NCBI RefSeq assembly: GCF_001279585.1
Contig: NZ_LGEC01000027.1
Location: 1-64,000 of the forward strand
Source of the DNA: Nocardiopsis sp. NRRL B-16309
Lineage (GTDB): Bacteria > Actinomycetota > Actinomycetes > Streptosporangiales > Streptosporangiaceae
Reading direction: 5' to 3'
Length of the DNA: 64,000 nucleotides
Shown: positions 15,476 to 24,788 of the stretch, piece by piece
Numbering within the stretch: the stretch's first letter is position 1
How the letters are laid out: every line of letters begins with the position of its first letter
The notes under the pieces: generated by a model
The model's database searches: none
Told to the model about the DNA's origin: nothing
What the model saw: only the letters and a program-made list of their open reading frames with translations
Program-made: the position numbers and the translations under genes

Positions 15476-17197
15476 ATGGCGACCACCTGGTTGGGACCGA
15501 AGGAGCGCGCGGCCTCACTCGCGGCGATGGCCGAGGAGGAGTTCGACGTCCTCGTGGTCGGCGGCGGCATCGTCGGCGCCGGGATCGCGCTGGACGCGGT
15601 CTCACGAGGACTGTCCACGGCGCTCATCGAGGCGCGCGACTTCGCCTCGGGCACCTCCAGCAGATCCAGCAAGCTCATCCACGGCGGCCTGCGCTACCTG
15701 GAGCAACTGGACTTCGAGCTGGTCCGCGAGGCCCTGCACGAGCGCGGCCTGCTGCTCACCACGATCGCGCCGCACCTGGTCCGGCCGGTGCCCTTCCTCT
15801 TCCCGTTCTCCCACCACTGGGAACGCGCCTACATCGGCGCGGGCGTCACGCTCTACGACGCCCTGGCCCTGACCTCCCGCAACAACCGCGGGCTGCCCGC
15901 GCACCGGCACCTGACCAGGTCCGGTGCCCTGCGGGTGTTCCCCGCGCTCAAGCGCGACGCCCTGGCCGGGGCCGTCCAGTACTGGGACGCGCAGGTGGAC
16001 GACGCCCGCTTCGTGACCACCGTGCTGCGCACCGCCGCCGGGCTCGGCTCGCGCATCGCCTCCCGCGTCCAGGCGGTGGGCTTCCTGCGCGAGGGCGAAC
16101 ACGTCGTCGGCGCCGACGCCACCGACCTGGAGACCGGCGACAAGGTGCGGATCCGCGCGCGCCAGGTCGTCAACGCGGCCGGGGTGTGGACCGACGACAT
16201 CCAGGAGATGGTGGGCGGCCGCGGCCAGATCCACGTGCGCGCCTCCAAAGGCGTGCACCTGGTGGTGCCGCGCGACCGCATCCAGGCGTCCTCGGGCATG
16301 ATCCTGCGCACGGAGAAGAGCGTCCTGTTCGTCATCCCGTGGGGACGGCACTGGATCATCGGCACCACCGACACCGCGTGGGACCTGGACAAGGAGAACC
16401 CCGCCGCCAGCCGCGCCGACATCGACTACGTCCTGGACCACGTCAACCAGGTGCTGCGCACGCCCCTGGGCCGCGACGACGTGGAGGGCGTGTACGCGGG
16501 CCTGCGACCGCTGCTGTCGGGGGAGTCGGAGCAGACCTCCAAGCTCTCCCGGGAGCACACCGTCGCGCACCCCGTGCCCGGCCTGGTGCTGATCGCGGGC
16601 GGCAAGTACACCACCTACCGGGTGATGGCCGAGGACGCCGTGGACGCCGTCGCGCACGGGCTGGGCGGGGCGGTCCCCGCCTCGGTCACCGACCGGCTGC
16701 CGCTGGTGGGCGCCGACGGGTTCGCCGCCCTGAGCAACCAGCGCCACGTGCTCGCGCGCCACTCCGGCCTGCACGTGTCCAGGATCGGCCACCTGTTGCG
16801 CCGCTACGGCGCCTCCGTCCACGACGTGCTCGCCATGATCCGCGACCGGCCCGACCTCGGCCGCCCGCTGGCCGGCGCCGACGACTACCTGAGGGCGGAG
16901 GTCGTCTACGCCGCGCAGGCCGAGGGCGCCCGCCACCTGGAGGACGTGCTCTCCCGCCGCACCCGCATCTCCTTCGAGACCTGGGACCGCGGGATCGCGG
17001 TCGCCGAGGAGGCCGCCGAACTGCTCGCGGACGTCCTGGAGTGGGACGACGAGCAGACCCGGCGCGAGGTGGAGTACTACCGCAAGGGCATCGAGGCCGA
17101 GCGCGCGGCCCAGGAGCAGGACACCGACCAGGAGGCCGACGCGATCCAGCACGGGGCACCGGAGATCGTCCCGGACGCGCACGTCCGCCGGGGCTGA
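15476..17197 (+). CDS. glpD: Glycerol-3-phosphate dehydrogenase (FAD)
   Basis: Membrane-associated flavoenzyme that oxidises glycerol-3-phosphate to dihydroxyacetone phosphate and passes electrons to quinone. The 573-residue product has the FAD-binding VLVVGGGIVGAGIALDAVSRG near residues 24-44, SGTSSRSSKLIHGGLRYLE, IPWGRHWIIGTTDTAWD and the GGKYTTYRVMAEDAVD signature near 375-390. The C-terminal helical cap ends in an unusually acidic/Gln-rich tail. CGGAGGG nine bases before ATG 15476 fixes the start. It stands alone, without glpF or glpK nearby. Confidence 0.96.
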   Translation: MATTWLGPKERAASLAAMAEEEFDVLVVGGGIVGAGIALDAVSRGLSTALIEARDFASGTSSRSSKLIHGGLRYLEQLDFELVREALHERGLLLTTIAPHLVRPVPFLFPFSHHWERAYIGAGVTLYDALALTSRNNRGLPAHRHLTRSGALRVFPALKRDALAGAVQYWDAQVDDARFVTTVLRTAAGLGSRIASRVQAVGFLREGEHVVGADATDLETGDKVRIRARQVVNAAGVWTDDIQEMVGGRGQIHVRASKGVHLVVPRDRIQASSGMILRTEKSVLFVIPWGRHWIIGTTDTAWDLDKENPAASRADIDYVLDHVNQVLRTPLGRDDVEGVYAGLRPLLSGESEQTSKLSREHTVAHPVPGLVLIAGGKYTTYRVMAEDAVDAVAHGLGGAVPASVTDRLPLVGADGFAALSNQRHVLARHSGLHVSRIGHLLRRYGASVHDVLAMIRDRPDLGRPLAGADDYLRAEVVYAAQAEGARHLEDVLSRRTRISFETWDRGIAVAEEAAELLADVLEWDDEQTRREVEYYRKGIEAERAAQEQDTDQEADAIQHGAPEIVPDAHVRRG

Positions 17198-17345
17198 GGA
17201 GCGAGGCCCGGGGAGCACGGGCCCGCGGGTGACGGGCACGGGGAGCACGGGGGCGACTGTGTCCTACGGCACACCCTCCGGCTAGGGTTCGGGTACGACA
17301 ACCGCCACCCGAGGCCCAGGCCCTCCCCGAAGGACCCCTACCGCC

Positions 17346-18095
17346 ATGATCAAGGTGCTGCTCGTCGAGGACGACGTCCGTCTCGCCGACGCCCTGGCCG
17401 GTGCGCTGGAAGCCCGCGGATACGTGGTCGACCAGGTCCGTACCGGACAGGGCGCCCTGACCGCCGCACCGGTCGACATCGTCCTGCTCGACCTCGGCCT
17501 GCCCGACATGGACGGCGTCGACCTCTGCCGCCGCCTGCGCGAGCGAGCCGACGGCGCGGACACCGGCATCATCATGGTCACCGCGCGCGGCCGCCAGAGC
17601 GAACGCGTGCGCGGGCTGCGCTCGGGCGCCGACGACTACGTCGTCAAACCGCTGGCCGTCGACGAACTGTGCGCCCGGATGGAGGCCGTCCTGCGCCGCA
17701 CCCGGCGCCGCCCGGAGGACCCGCCGCTGAGCGTCGGACCGCTGAGCGTGGACCTGGCCACGCGGACGGTGACCCGGGGCGAGGCTCCCGTGGACCTCAC
17801 CCGCAAGGAGTTCGACCTGCTGGCCGCCCTGGTCCGGGAGGCGGGTTCGGTGGTCTCCCGCGAGCACCTGCTGCTGCGCGTGTGGCAGACGTCCTGGCCC
17901 GGCACCCTGCGCACCCTGGAGGTGCACATCGGCACGCTGCGCTCCAAGCTCGACGTGCCCGGCCTCATCGAGACCGTGCGCGGTGTCGGCTACCGCGTGG
18001 CCGCGGTCGAGGCGGACGCGACCACGGCCACCAGCGGCGGGAGCGGGGAGCCGTCCGTGCCGGTCGCCCCCGCCCAGACGGCCAGACGGCCCTGA
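17346..18095 (+). CDS. OmpR-family response regulator
   Basis: DNA-binding response regulator of a two-component system. The 249-residue product has a receiver domain (residues 1-118) with the acidic pair ED at 8-9, phospho-acceptor Asp49 in IVLLDLGLPD, the conserved Thr in IMVTARG and Lys in DDYVVKPLA. A winged-helix OmpR domain covers about 125-225 (LTRKEFDLLAALVREAGSVVSREHLL, HIGTLRSKLD, RGVGYRV). The last 25 residues are a Ser/Thr/Pro-rich tail. The histidine kinase starts 26 bases downstream. TAGGGT at about 17283 may be the -10 element. The convergent TAXI gene beyond suggests transporter control. Confidence 0.95.
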   Translation: MIKVLLVEDDVRLADALAGALEARGYVVDQVRTGQGALTAAPVDIVLLDLGLPDMDGVDLCRRLRERADGADTGIIMVTARGRQSERVRGLRSGADDYVVKPLAVDELCARMEAVLRRTRRRPEDPPLSVGPLSVDLATRTVTRGEAPVDLTRKEFDLLAALVREAGSVVSREHLLLRVWQTSWPGTLRTLEVHIGTLRSKLDVPGLIETVRGVGYRVAAVEADATTATSGGSGEPSVPVAPAQTARRP

Positions 18096-18121
18096 CCGCC
18101 CGCCAGGGGACGGGGGAGTCG

Positions 18122-19522
18122 ATGCGCCGACGCGTGGTGACCGTGTACGTGGCCCTGCTGGTCGCGGCCTGCCTGGGCCTGGCCGTGCCGTTGTGCGTCA
18201 GCATCGCCGCGCGCGGGACCTCCGAGATGCGCCTGGACCGCATCAACGACACCGCCCGCTTCGCCGGTCTGGCCGAACCCAGCGTGCTCACCGGCTCCGA
18301 GGACACCCTGAGCGGCGAACTCGCCGCCTACGACCGGCTGTACGGCATCACGGCCCTCATCGTCGACCGGGACGGCACGGTGGTCGCCGCCTCCCGGGAG
18401 GGCGTCACCCTGGCCGACATCGCCGCCGGGACCGGGGACGGCCGGATCCCCGCCGCCGTGCGCACCGCCCTGGCGGGCAACCGGATGGGCGCGGACTCGA
18501 TCGTCTACCCGTGGCAGGAGGGGCCGCTCGTGGTCGCCGAGCCCATCGGCCGCTCCGGGGAGACCGTCGGTGCCGCCGTCACGGCGTCCCCGACCGGGGC
18601 GCTGCGCCGCACCACGCTGGGCCAGTGGGCGGTGGCGTGGGCCGCCGCGACCGCGCTCCTGGTCGTCGGCATCGCCGCCGCCGGACCGCTCACCCGCTGG
18701 ATCCTGCGCCCCATCGACGACCTGGAGGAGGCCACCCGCGCCGTCAGCGGCGGCAGCCTCGACGCGCGCGTGCCCACCGCCGCCGGGCCCGTGGAGCTGC
18801 GCAGGCTGGGGGAGTCGTTCAACCGGATGGCGGACACGATCAGCGCCATGCTGGAGAGCCAGCGCACCTTCGTCGCCTACGCCGGGCACCAGGTGCGCAA
18901 CCCGCTGGCGGCCCTGCGGCTGCGGGTGGACTCGCTCAGCCGCCACCTGCCGCCCGAGGGCGCACAGGAGCACCGCCTGGCGCTGGACGAGGTGGACCGG
19001 CTCACCCGGGTCTGCGACAGCCTGCTCACGCTCGCCCGCACCGAGGACGCCGAGCACGCGACGGTGGTCGAGGAGGTCGCCGAGGTGGCCGCGGACCGGG
19101 TGGAGTCCTGGCGCCCCATCGCCGAGCGGGCCGGAGCGGTCCTGGAGTGCGAGGCGGAGGACGGCGTGCGGGTGCGCTGCGTGGAGGGCACCCTCGACCA
19201 GGCGCTGGACGCGCTGATCGACAACGCGCTGAAGTTCGGCGGGGCCGGGGTGCGGATCGTGGTGCGCGTGCACGGGGCCGCCCGGGGCGAGGACGGGACG
19301 GAGTACGTGGACGTGCACGTGGTCGACGACGGGCCCGGCCTGTCCGAGGACCAGCTGGGCAGCGCGACCCGGCCGTTCTGGCGGGACGGGCACGACGGGG
19401 TGGGCGGCACCGGGCTCGGCCTGTCCATCGTCGTCACCCTGCTGGAACTCCAGGGCGCCGACCTGGAGCTGCGTCCCGCGCGCCCGCACGGCATCGACGC
19501 CCGCATCCGCCTGCCGCTGTGA
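18122..19522 (+). CDS. Sensor histidine kinase
   Basis: Partner kinase of the preceding regulator. The 466-residue product has two membrane spans (about residues 6-28 and 163-187) flanking an extracytoplasmic sensor region of some 130 residues, then a HAMP domain (ILRPIDDLEEATRAVSGGSLDARVP). The dimerisation box is FVAYAGHQVRNPLAAL with His256 as phosphate acceptor. The ATPase domain follows with DNALKFGG (N box), VDDGPGLS (G1) and GGTGLGLSIV (G2). GGGGAG four bases before ATG 18122 is the start signal; the frame is open upstream within the regulator gene but is noncoding there. Confidence 0.95.
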   Translation: MRRRVVTVYVALLVAACLGLAVPLCVSIAARGTSEMRLDRINDTARFAGLAEPSVLTGSEDTLSGELAAYDRLYGITALIVDRDGTVVAASREGVTLADIAAGTGDGRIPAAVRTALAGNRMGADSIVYPWQEGPLVVAEPIGRSGETVGAAVTASPTGALRRTTLGQWAVAWAAATALLVVGIAAAGPLTRWILRPIDDLEEATRAVSGGSLDARVPTAAGPVELRRLGESFNRMADTISAMLESQRTFVAYAGHQVRNPLAALRLRVDSLSRHLPPEGAQEHRLALDEVDRLTRVCDSLLTLARTEDAEHATVVEEVAEVAADRVESWRPIAERAGAVLECEAEDGVRVRCVEGTLDQALDALIDNALKFGGAGVRIVVRVHGAARGEDGTEYVDVHVVDDGPGLSEDQLGSATRPFWRDGHDGVGGTGLGLSIVVTLLELQGADLELRPARPHGIDARIRLPL

Positions 19523-19557
19523 CCGGCGGACTCCGGTGCCGTCCGGGGCCCGGTGAG

Positions 19558-19705
19558 TCCGACCGGGTGGTCCGGAAACCCGATGTGACCGGGCTCCGTG
19601 TCCTGTCAGGGTGGTCCAGGGACCCGGAGCCGCCCGGAGGCCGGGTGTCCGACCGAGTGGTCCGGGGAGCCGGGACGACCGGGCCCGGAGGGCGGATCGG
19701 GGGCT
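19558..19705. repeat. Imperfect direct repeat between kinase and TAXI gene
   Basis: CCGACCGGGTGGTCCGGAAA (near 19560) recurs imperfectly as CCGACCGAGTGGTCCGGGGA (near 19650), and the next twenty bases are also similar. The two copies lie in the 220-base gap between convergent genes. No terminator with a clean stem is seen here. Function unknown. Confidence 0.4.
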
Positions 19706-19744
19706 CGCGGGCGAGGGGCTCCGAAGTGGGCAGAGGCTCCCGGA

Positions 19745-20800
19745 TCAGGGCGTGCGGTCGTCCTGGGGATCGTACGCGTACTTGACCGACCGGTAGTAGG
19801 CGGCGGCGCCGGGGTGCAGCGGCACCGGCAGGGTCGCGATCGCCGACCGCGGATGCAGGTGCAGTGCCACCGGGTGGGCCTCGAAGAGGGCTCCGCGCGA
19901 CTCGAAGAGCAGCGCGGTCAGGTCCTGGGCCACGTCGTCGGGCATCCGCCGGTCGACCACCAGCAGGCTCGGCACGCCGATCGTGCGCACGGCGGGCACG
20001 TCCGGGTAGGTGCCCGCGGGGACGGGCCGTTCGGCGAAGTATTCGCCGTGGGCCGCCACCAGTTCCGGGACGTGTTCGGACAGGTCGAGCAGCCGGACCG
20101 GGTGCCGCTCGGCCAGATCGGCGACCGCCCGGGTGGGCAGGCCGCCCGACCAGAAGAACGCGTCGATGCTCCCGTCCTCCAGCGCCCGCGCCGACCGTTC
20201 GATCGACAGCCGGGTCGCGACCACCGCGTCGCCGTCGCCGTTGGCCGGGTCGCCGTCGCCGTCGGCCGGATCGGCGTCGCCGGGCAGTCGCTCCAGACCG
20301 GCCAGGTCGAGCAGCCGCTCGGCCATCATCTCCGTGCCCGATCCCGAGGCGCCCAGCGACACGGTCGCCCCCGCCAGGTCGGCGACCTGCTCATAGGGCG
20401 AGTCGGCGCGGACCACGACGTGGGTGTGGTTGTCGTACAGCCGGGCGATGGCCCGGATCGGCAGGGGTTCGTCGAAGGGCGGCTCGCCCGCGACGGCGAG
20501 CGCGGCCACGTCGGCCAGGGTGAAGGCCGCGTCCATCGCGCCGCCGGCGACCAGGCGGTTGTTCTCGACGCTGGCCGCGGTGGTGTGCGTGACGATCTCG
20601 ACGTGGTCGACGTTGTCGGAGACCGACGACAGCCCGGAGCCGTACTCGTGGTAGACGCCGCCCTCGCCGCCCGTGCCCAGGGACAGGACGAGGGGCTCGG
20701 GGGCCGGGGGATGGGACCAGGTGAGGAGGGCGGAGGCCAGCAGCAGGGCGGCGCCGGTGGCGGTGGCCGACCACAGCCAGTCGCGGTGCGGCCGTGTCAT
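19745..20800 (-). CDS. TAXI-family TRAP solute-binding protein (divergent copy)
   Basis: Extracytoplasmic solute receptor of the TAXI type. The 351-residue product has an N-terminal signal/anchor (about residues 8-28, WLWSATATGAALLLASALLTW) without a lipobox Cys, then LSLGTGGEGGVYHEYGSGLSS, the ligand-binding start of the fold. TTAASVENNRLVAGGAMDAAFTLADVAALA and SLGASGSGTEMMAERLLDLAGL follow. A repetitive Asp/Gly-rich insertion (GDADPADGDGDPANGDGD) sits near residue 180. It is divergent from the second TAXI binding protein at 20958, so two receptors may serve the one permease, or this one may act as a sensor for the adjacent two-component system. Confidence 0.88.
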   Translation of the reverse strand: MTRPHRDWLWSATATGAALLLASALLTWSHPPAPEPLVLSLGTGGEGGVYHEYGSGLSSVSDNVDHVEIVTHTTAASVENNRLVAGGAMDAAFTLADVAALAVAGEPPFDEPLPIRAIARLYDNHTHVVVRADSPYEQVADLAGATVSLGASGSGTEMMAERLLDLAGLERLPGDADPADGDGDPANGDGDAVVATRLSIERSARALEDGSIDAFFWSGGLPTRAVADLAERHPVRLLDLSEHVPELVAAHGEYFAERPVPAGTYPDVPAVRTIGVPSLLVVDRRMPDDVAQDLTALLFESRGALFEAHPVALHLHPRSAIATLPVPLHPGAAAYYRSVKYAYDPQDDRTP

Positions 20801-20957
20801 GGCGACACAGTAGCAATACGCCCGCAACCTCAGAAGAGCCTCAATTCGCCGCTCCCGGGGTACGGATTGCGACCGGATGCACACTAGGTTGCTCGGGAAC
20901 GGTGTGGCCCGCGCCACTCCCAACCCCCTGTAGGCCTTCCGAGAGGACCGATCGATC

Positions 20958-21989
20958 ATGCGACGCCCGACGTTGACCCTGGCGGCCCTACCCCTGAGCG
21001 CGCTGCTGCTGGCCGGCTGCGCCCAGCCGCCCGAGGAACCGGCCGAGGGCGAGGAGGTCGAGCTCGGCAGCGCCCCCGTGCAGAACCAGCTCAACATCGC
21101 CACCGGCGGATCCACGGGCGTCTACTACCCGCTCGGCGGCGCCCTCGGCGGCATCATCGAGGAGAACATCGACGGCCAGGCCGGTACGGCCGAGACGACC
21201 GGTGCCTCGGTGGAGAACATCCGCCTCCTCGGCGGCGGAGAGGCGCACCTGGGCATCGTCCAGGGCGACGCCGCCGACCAGGCCTTCACCGGCACCGCCG
21301 ACTTCGAGGGCGCACCCGTGGAGACCTACGCGCTGGCCGTGCTCTACCCCAACGTCTTCCACGCGGTGACGCTGCAGTCCACCGCCGAGTCCGAGGGCCT
21401 GGAGTGCTTCTCCGACGTGGTCGGCACGCGCTACTCCGTCGGCGCCGTCGGCAGCGGCAACGAGGCGACCACCAACCAGGTCTTCCAGTCCCTGGAGATC
21501 GCCCAGGACGAGATCGAGATGAGCCAGCTGGGCTACGCCGAGACGGCCGCCGCCCTGTCCAACGGCCAGCTCGACGCCGGCTCGTGGGTCGTCGGCCAGG
21601 GCCACGCCGGGATCACCGAGCTCGGCACCACCGAGGACATCCACATCATCGACATGTGCGAGGACGAGCGCTCCGCGGTCGTCAACGGCTACGGCGGCTA
21701 TACCGAGCACACCATCCCGGGCGGCACCTACCCGGACGTGGAGGAGGACGTCGAGACCATCGCGGTCTGGAACGCGCTGGTGGTGTCCGGCGAGTTCAAC
21801 GAGGACCAGGCCTACGAGATCACCTCGGCCATGTACGAGCACATCGACCAGCTCGTGTCCGTCTACGGCCCGGGCGAGGAGTACCTGGTGCCCGAGACCA
21901 TCGAGAACAGCCCCGTCCCGGTGCACCCCGGTGCCGTCCGCTTCTACGAGGAGCAGGGCATCGAGATCCCCGAGGACCTGCAGCCCTGA
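20958..21989 (+). CDS. TAXI-family TRAP solute-binding lipoprotein
   Basis: Solute-binding subunit of a TAXI-type tripartite ATP-independent transporter. The 343-residue product has a lipoprotein signal with lipobox LLAGC (Cys at residue 22), an acidic spacer and the fold-defining NIATGGSTGVYYPLGGALGGII. TTGASVENIRLLGGGEAHLGIVQGDAADQAF and GAVGSGNEATTNQVFQSLEI follow, and GYAETAAALSNGQLDAG lies further on. The C terminus PVPVHPGAVRFYEEQGI matches the other receptor. It is the first gene of a tight run with DUF1850 and permease genes. C4-dicarboxylates, glutamate and related anions are known TAXI ligands; this one's ligand is unknown. Confidence 0.94.
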   Translation: MRRPTLTLAALPLSALLLAGCAQPPEEPAEGEEVELGSAPVQNQLNIATGGSTGVYYPLGGALGGIIEENIDGQAGTAETTGASVENIRLLGGGEAHLGIVQGDAADQAFTGTADFEGAPVETYALAVLYPNVFHAVTLQSTAESEGLECFSDVVGTRYSVGAVGSGNEATTNQVFQSLEIAQDEIEMSQLGYAETAAALSNGQLDAGSWVVGQGHAGITELGTTEDIHIIDMCEDERSAVVNGYGGYTEHTIPGGTYPDVEEDVETIAVWNALVVSGEFNEDQAYEITSAMYEHIDQLVSVYGPGEEYLVPETIENSPVPVHPGAVRFYEEQGIEIPEDLQP

Positions 21990-21990
21990 C

Positions 21991-22503
21991 GTGCGACGCC
22001 CGCTGACGGTGCCCCGGGTCTGCGGCGTGCTCGCCGCCGCGGCCCTGGGCGCCCTGCTGCTACCGGTGTGGCCCGTGCTCCGCGTGAGCGATGAGGGCTC
22101 CACCATCGGCTACCTGCCGCTGTCCGAGGGCGAGCGGTTCACCATCACCTACGTGCACTCCATCGACCACCTGCCGATCGAGGAGGACCTCGTCCTCCGC
22201 GACGGCCGCCTGGTGGCCGAGACCACGCGCATCCGCCAGTTCGGTGCCGGCATGGGCCAGATCCCCGGAGAGGGCACCGGGTACGCCGACGGCGAGTGGT
22301 GGGTCATCGACGGCATGAACCGCGACGTCGGCACGGAGCTGGCCCTGCGCGTGGGGTCGCCGACCGTCGACCACCGCCTCGTGGCGGACGGCACCGAGGT
22401 CCGGCTCTCCCCCTGCCTGGCCGCCCATCGGGTCACCCTCGACCCCGCACGGGCGGCGACCCTGCCCCTGCTGGTCAGGGGCGCCCCGAACCCCCGGTGC
22501 TGA
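21991..22503 (+). CDS. DUF1850 domain protein
   Basis: Small secreted or anchored protein of the DUF1850 family, usually encoded between the TAXI receptor and permease genes. The 170-residue product starts at GTG, one base after the preceding stop, so translation is probably coupled. A signal/anchor (residues 9-28, GVLAAAALGALLLPVWPVL) precedes a beta-rich domain with ITYVHSIDHLPIEEDLVL and the conserved RIRQFGAGMGQIPGEGTGYADGEWW. Its biochemical role is not established; an accessory role in transport is inferred from constant gene linkage. Confidence 0.85.
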   Translation: MRRPLTVPRVCGVLAAAALGALLLPVWPVLRVSDEGSTIGYLPLSEGERFTITYVHSIDHLPIEEDLVLRDGRLVAETTRIRQFGAGMGQIPGEGTGYADGEWWVIDGMNRDVGTELALRVGSPTVDHRLVADGTEVRLSPCLAAHRVTLDPARAATLPLLVRGAPNPRC

Positions 22504-22545
22504 CTCCCCGCACCGGACACCGGCCACACGAACTGAGGAACGACC

Positions 22546-24750
22546 ATGGCTGAGCCGACCCCCGACTCCGAGACCCGGAGCAGACCCACGGGCGCGGCCC
22601 CCGACGCGATCCCCGACGTCGAGGGCATCGACACCGCCCGGGGCCAGGCCCCCGTCTGGACACAGCTCGCCGAGAAGCGGTGGGGCCGGGGCCCCGGGAC
22701 CTCCGCCGTCGGCCTGCTGATCCTGGTGCTCGCGGTGGGACTGACCGCCTTCCAGCTCTACGTCGCGCTCTGGGCGGGCCTGGACGCGCGCCAGCAGCGG
22801 CTCCTGCACCTGATGCTCACCATGGTCATGGTGTTCCTGATCCTGCCGCCCTTCGACCTGGAGGGGAGGGGCGGCTGGACGCTCCGCCTCCTCACCCTGG
22901 CCGCCACCCGGTCGCGGGGATCGGACGCACCGACGGGTGTGACCACGTCGCTGCGCCGGCTCGGCGGCGCCATGGACGCGGTGCTGATCGCCGCCGCCGT
23001 CGGGGTGAGCCTCTACCCGATCGCCTTCCAGGCCGAACTCGCCTCCCGCGCCGGGGCCTACACCGAGACCGACTGGCTCCTGGGCCTGGTCCTGATCGTC
23101 GTGCTGCTGGAGGCCACCCGGCGGGCCGTCGGCCTGGCCATGGTCATCATCGTCGTCGCGTTCATGTACTACGCGATGGTCGGCTGGCTCATCCCCGGCG
23201 TGTTCGGGCACTCCGGGGCGCGGATCGAGCGCATCGCCACGCAGAGCTACCTGGGGGACGGCGTCTACGGCCTCACCCTGGGCGTGGTCGTCACCTTCGT
23301 GTTCGTCTTCATCCTGTTCGGCGCGCTGCTGTCGCGCACCGGGGGCGGCAACTTCTTCGTCGGCCTGGCCTACGTGCTCACCGGCCGGATGGTCGGCGGC
23401 CCCGCCAAGGGCGCGGTCCTGGGCAGCGCCATGATGGGGTCGGTGTCCGGCAGCGCCATCGCCAACGTCGTCACCACCGGCCCGTTCACCATCCCCCTGA
23501 TGCGCAGGGTCGGCTACCGGCGGCACGACGCGGCGGGCATCGAGGCCGCGGCCTCCACCGGCGGGCAGATCCTGCCGCCCATCATGGGGGCGGGCGCGTT
23601 CATCATGGCCGAGCGGGTGGGGGTCCCCTACGCCGACATCGTCAAGGTCGCCATCATCCCCGCGCTGATGTACTTCGGGGTGATGTTCCTGTTCGTGGAC
23701 ATCCTGGCCCGCAAGCACGGCATCGGCCGCGACGCCGACGACGAGCTGCCGCGACTGCGCACGGTGATGGCGGCGGGCTGGCACTTCCTGGCGCCGCTCA
23801 TCCTGCTCATCGTCCTGCTGCTCCAGTACGTGCCGCCGACCCAGGCCGGGCTCTTCGCCTGCGGCGCCCTGCTGGTGGTGGCGATGCTGCGGGCGGGCAG
23901 CCGCCTGTCGCTCCGGGACTTCCTGGAGGTGTTCGTCATGGCGGCCCGCAACACGCTGCCGGTCTCGGTGGCCTGCGCGGTGGCGGGCATCATCGTGGCG
24001 ATGGTGGGGCTCACCGGCCTCGGACTGACCCTGTCCAACGTGATGGTGAACGTGTTCGAGGGCAACCTGCTGCTCACCCTGTTCATGGTGCTGATCGCGT
24101 CGCTCATCATGGGGATGGGCCTGCCGGTCACCGCCTCCTACGTCGTGCTCGCGGTGCTGGCCGTCCCCGCCCTGGAGGAGCTGGGGCTGGCCGTCATCGT
24201 CGCGCACATGATCGTGTACTGGTACAGCCAGGACTCCAACGTGACGCCGCCGGTGGCGCTGGCCGCCTACGCCGCGGCCGGTGTGGCCGAGGCCAGCCCG
24301 ATGCGGTCCGGGGTCTCCGCCTGGAAGTTCGCCAAGGGCCTGTACCTCATCCCGGTCCTGATGGCCTACACAGCACTGATGGCGCTGAACGGGCCGGTCA
24401 CCGACGTCGTGGCGGCGGTGGCGAGCGGGTGCGTCGCGCTGGCGGCGTCGGCGATCGCGATCGAGGGCCACTTCCTGCGGCGTACCCTGCTCGGCGAGCG
24501 CCTGGCCCTGATCGCGGCCGCCGCGCTGGTCATGATCGCACCGGAGTGGAGCGCGCTGTTCCAGGCCGTTCTGTCGACGGAGGTCGTCCCCGGCGTGTTC
24601 ACCGCCGTCGGGTCGGCGCTGTGCGTGCTCCTGATCGGTCTGCAGATCCTCCAGCACCTGCGCGACCGCTCCCGCGAGGACGGCGCGGACGCCGGACCCG
24701 GTACGCACGGCCCGGACGACGCAGCGACCGAGACCGCCTCGCTCGGCTGA
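22546..24750 (+). CDS. TRAP transporter fused permease (TAXI type)
   Basis: Membrane component combining the small (DctQ-like) and large (DctM-like) permease subunits in one 734-residue chain. After a soluble N terminus of about 50 residues there are some 16 or more hydrophobic spans. DctM hallmarks are GAVLGSAMMGSVSGSAIANVVTTGPFTIPLMRRVGY, AAASTGGQILPPIMGAGAFIMAE and IMGMGLPVTASYVVLAVLAVPAL. YWYSQDSNVTPPVALAAYAAAGVA is near residue 570. Transport is driven by an ion gradient, not ATP. It lies 42 bases after the DUF1850 gene and completes the transporter operon. Confidence 0.95.
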   Translation: MAEPTPDSETRSRPTGAAPDAIPDVEGIDTARGQAPVWTQLAEKRWGRGPGTSAVGLLILVLAVGLTAFQLYVALWAGLDARQQRLLHLMLTMVMVFLILPPFDLEGRGGWTLRLLTLAATRSRGSDAPTGVTTSLRRLGGAMDAVLIAAAVGVSLYPIAFQAELASRAGAYTETDWLLGLVLIVVLLEATRRAVGLAMVIIVVAFMYYAMVGWLIPGVFGHSGARIERIATQSYLGDGVYGLTLGVVVTFVFVFILFGALLSRTGGGNFFVGLAYVLTGRMVGGPAKGAVLGSAMMGSVSGSAIANVVTTGPFTIPLMRRVGYRRHDAAGIEAAASTGGQILPPIMGAGAFIMAERVGVPYADIVKVAIIPALMYFGVMFLFVDILARKHGIGRDADDELPRLRTVMAAGWHFLAPLILLIVLLLQYVPPTQAGLFACGALLVVAMLRAGSRLSLRDFLEVFVMAARNTLPVSVACAVAGIIVAMVGLTGLGLTLSNVMVNVFEGNLLLTLFMVLIASLIMGMGLPVTASYVVLAVLAVPALEELGLAVIVAHMIVYWYSQDSNVTPPVALAAYAAAGVAEASPMRSGVSAWKFAKGLYLIPVLMAYTALMALNGPVTDVVAAVASGCVALAASAIAIEGHFLRRTLLGERLALIAAAALVMIAPEWSALFQAVLSTEVVPGVFTAVGSALCVLLIGLQILQHLRDRSREDGADAGPGTHGPDDAATETASLG

Positions 24751-24788
24751 CCGGGCTCCCGGTACCGTCGGTGCTGGGAGGCGGTCAC

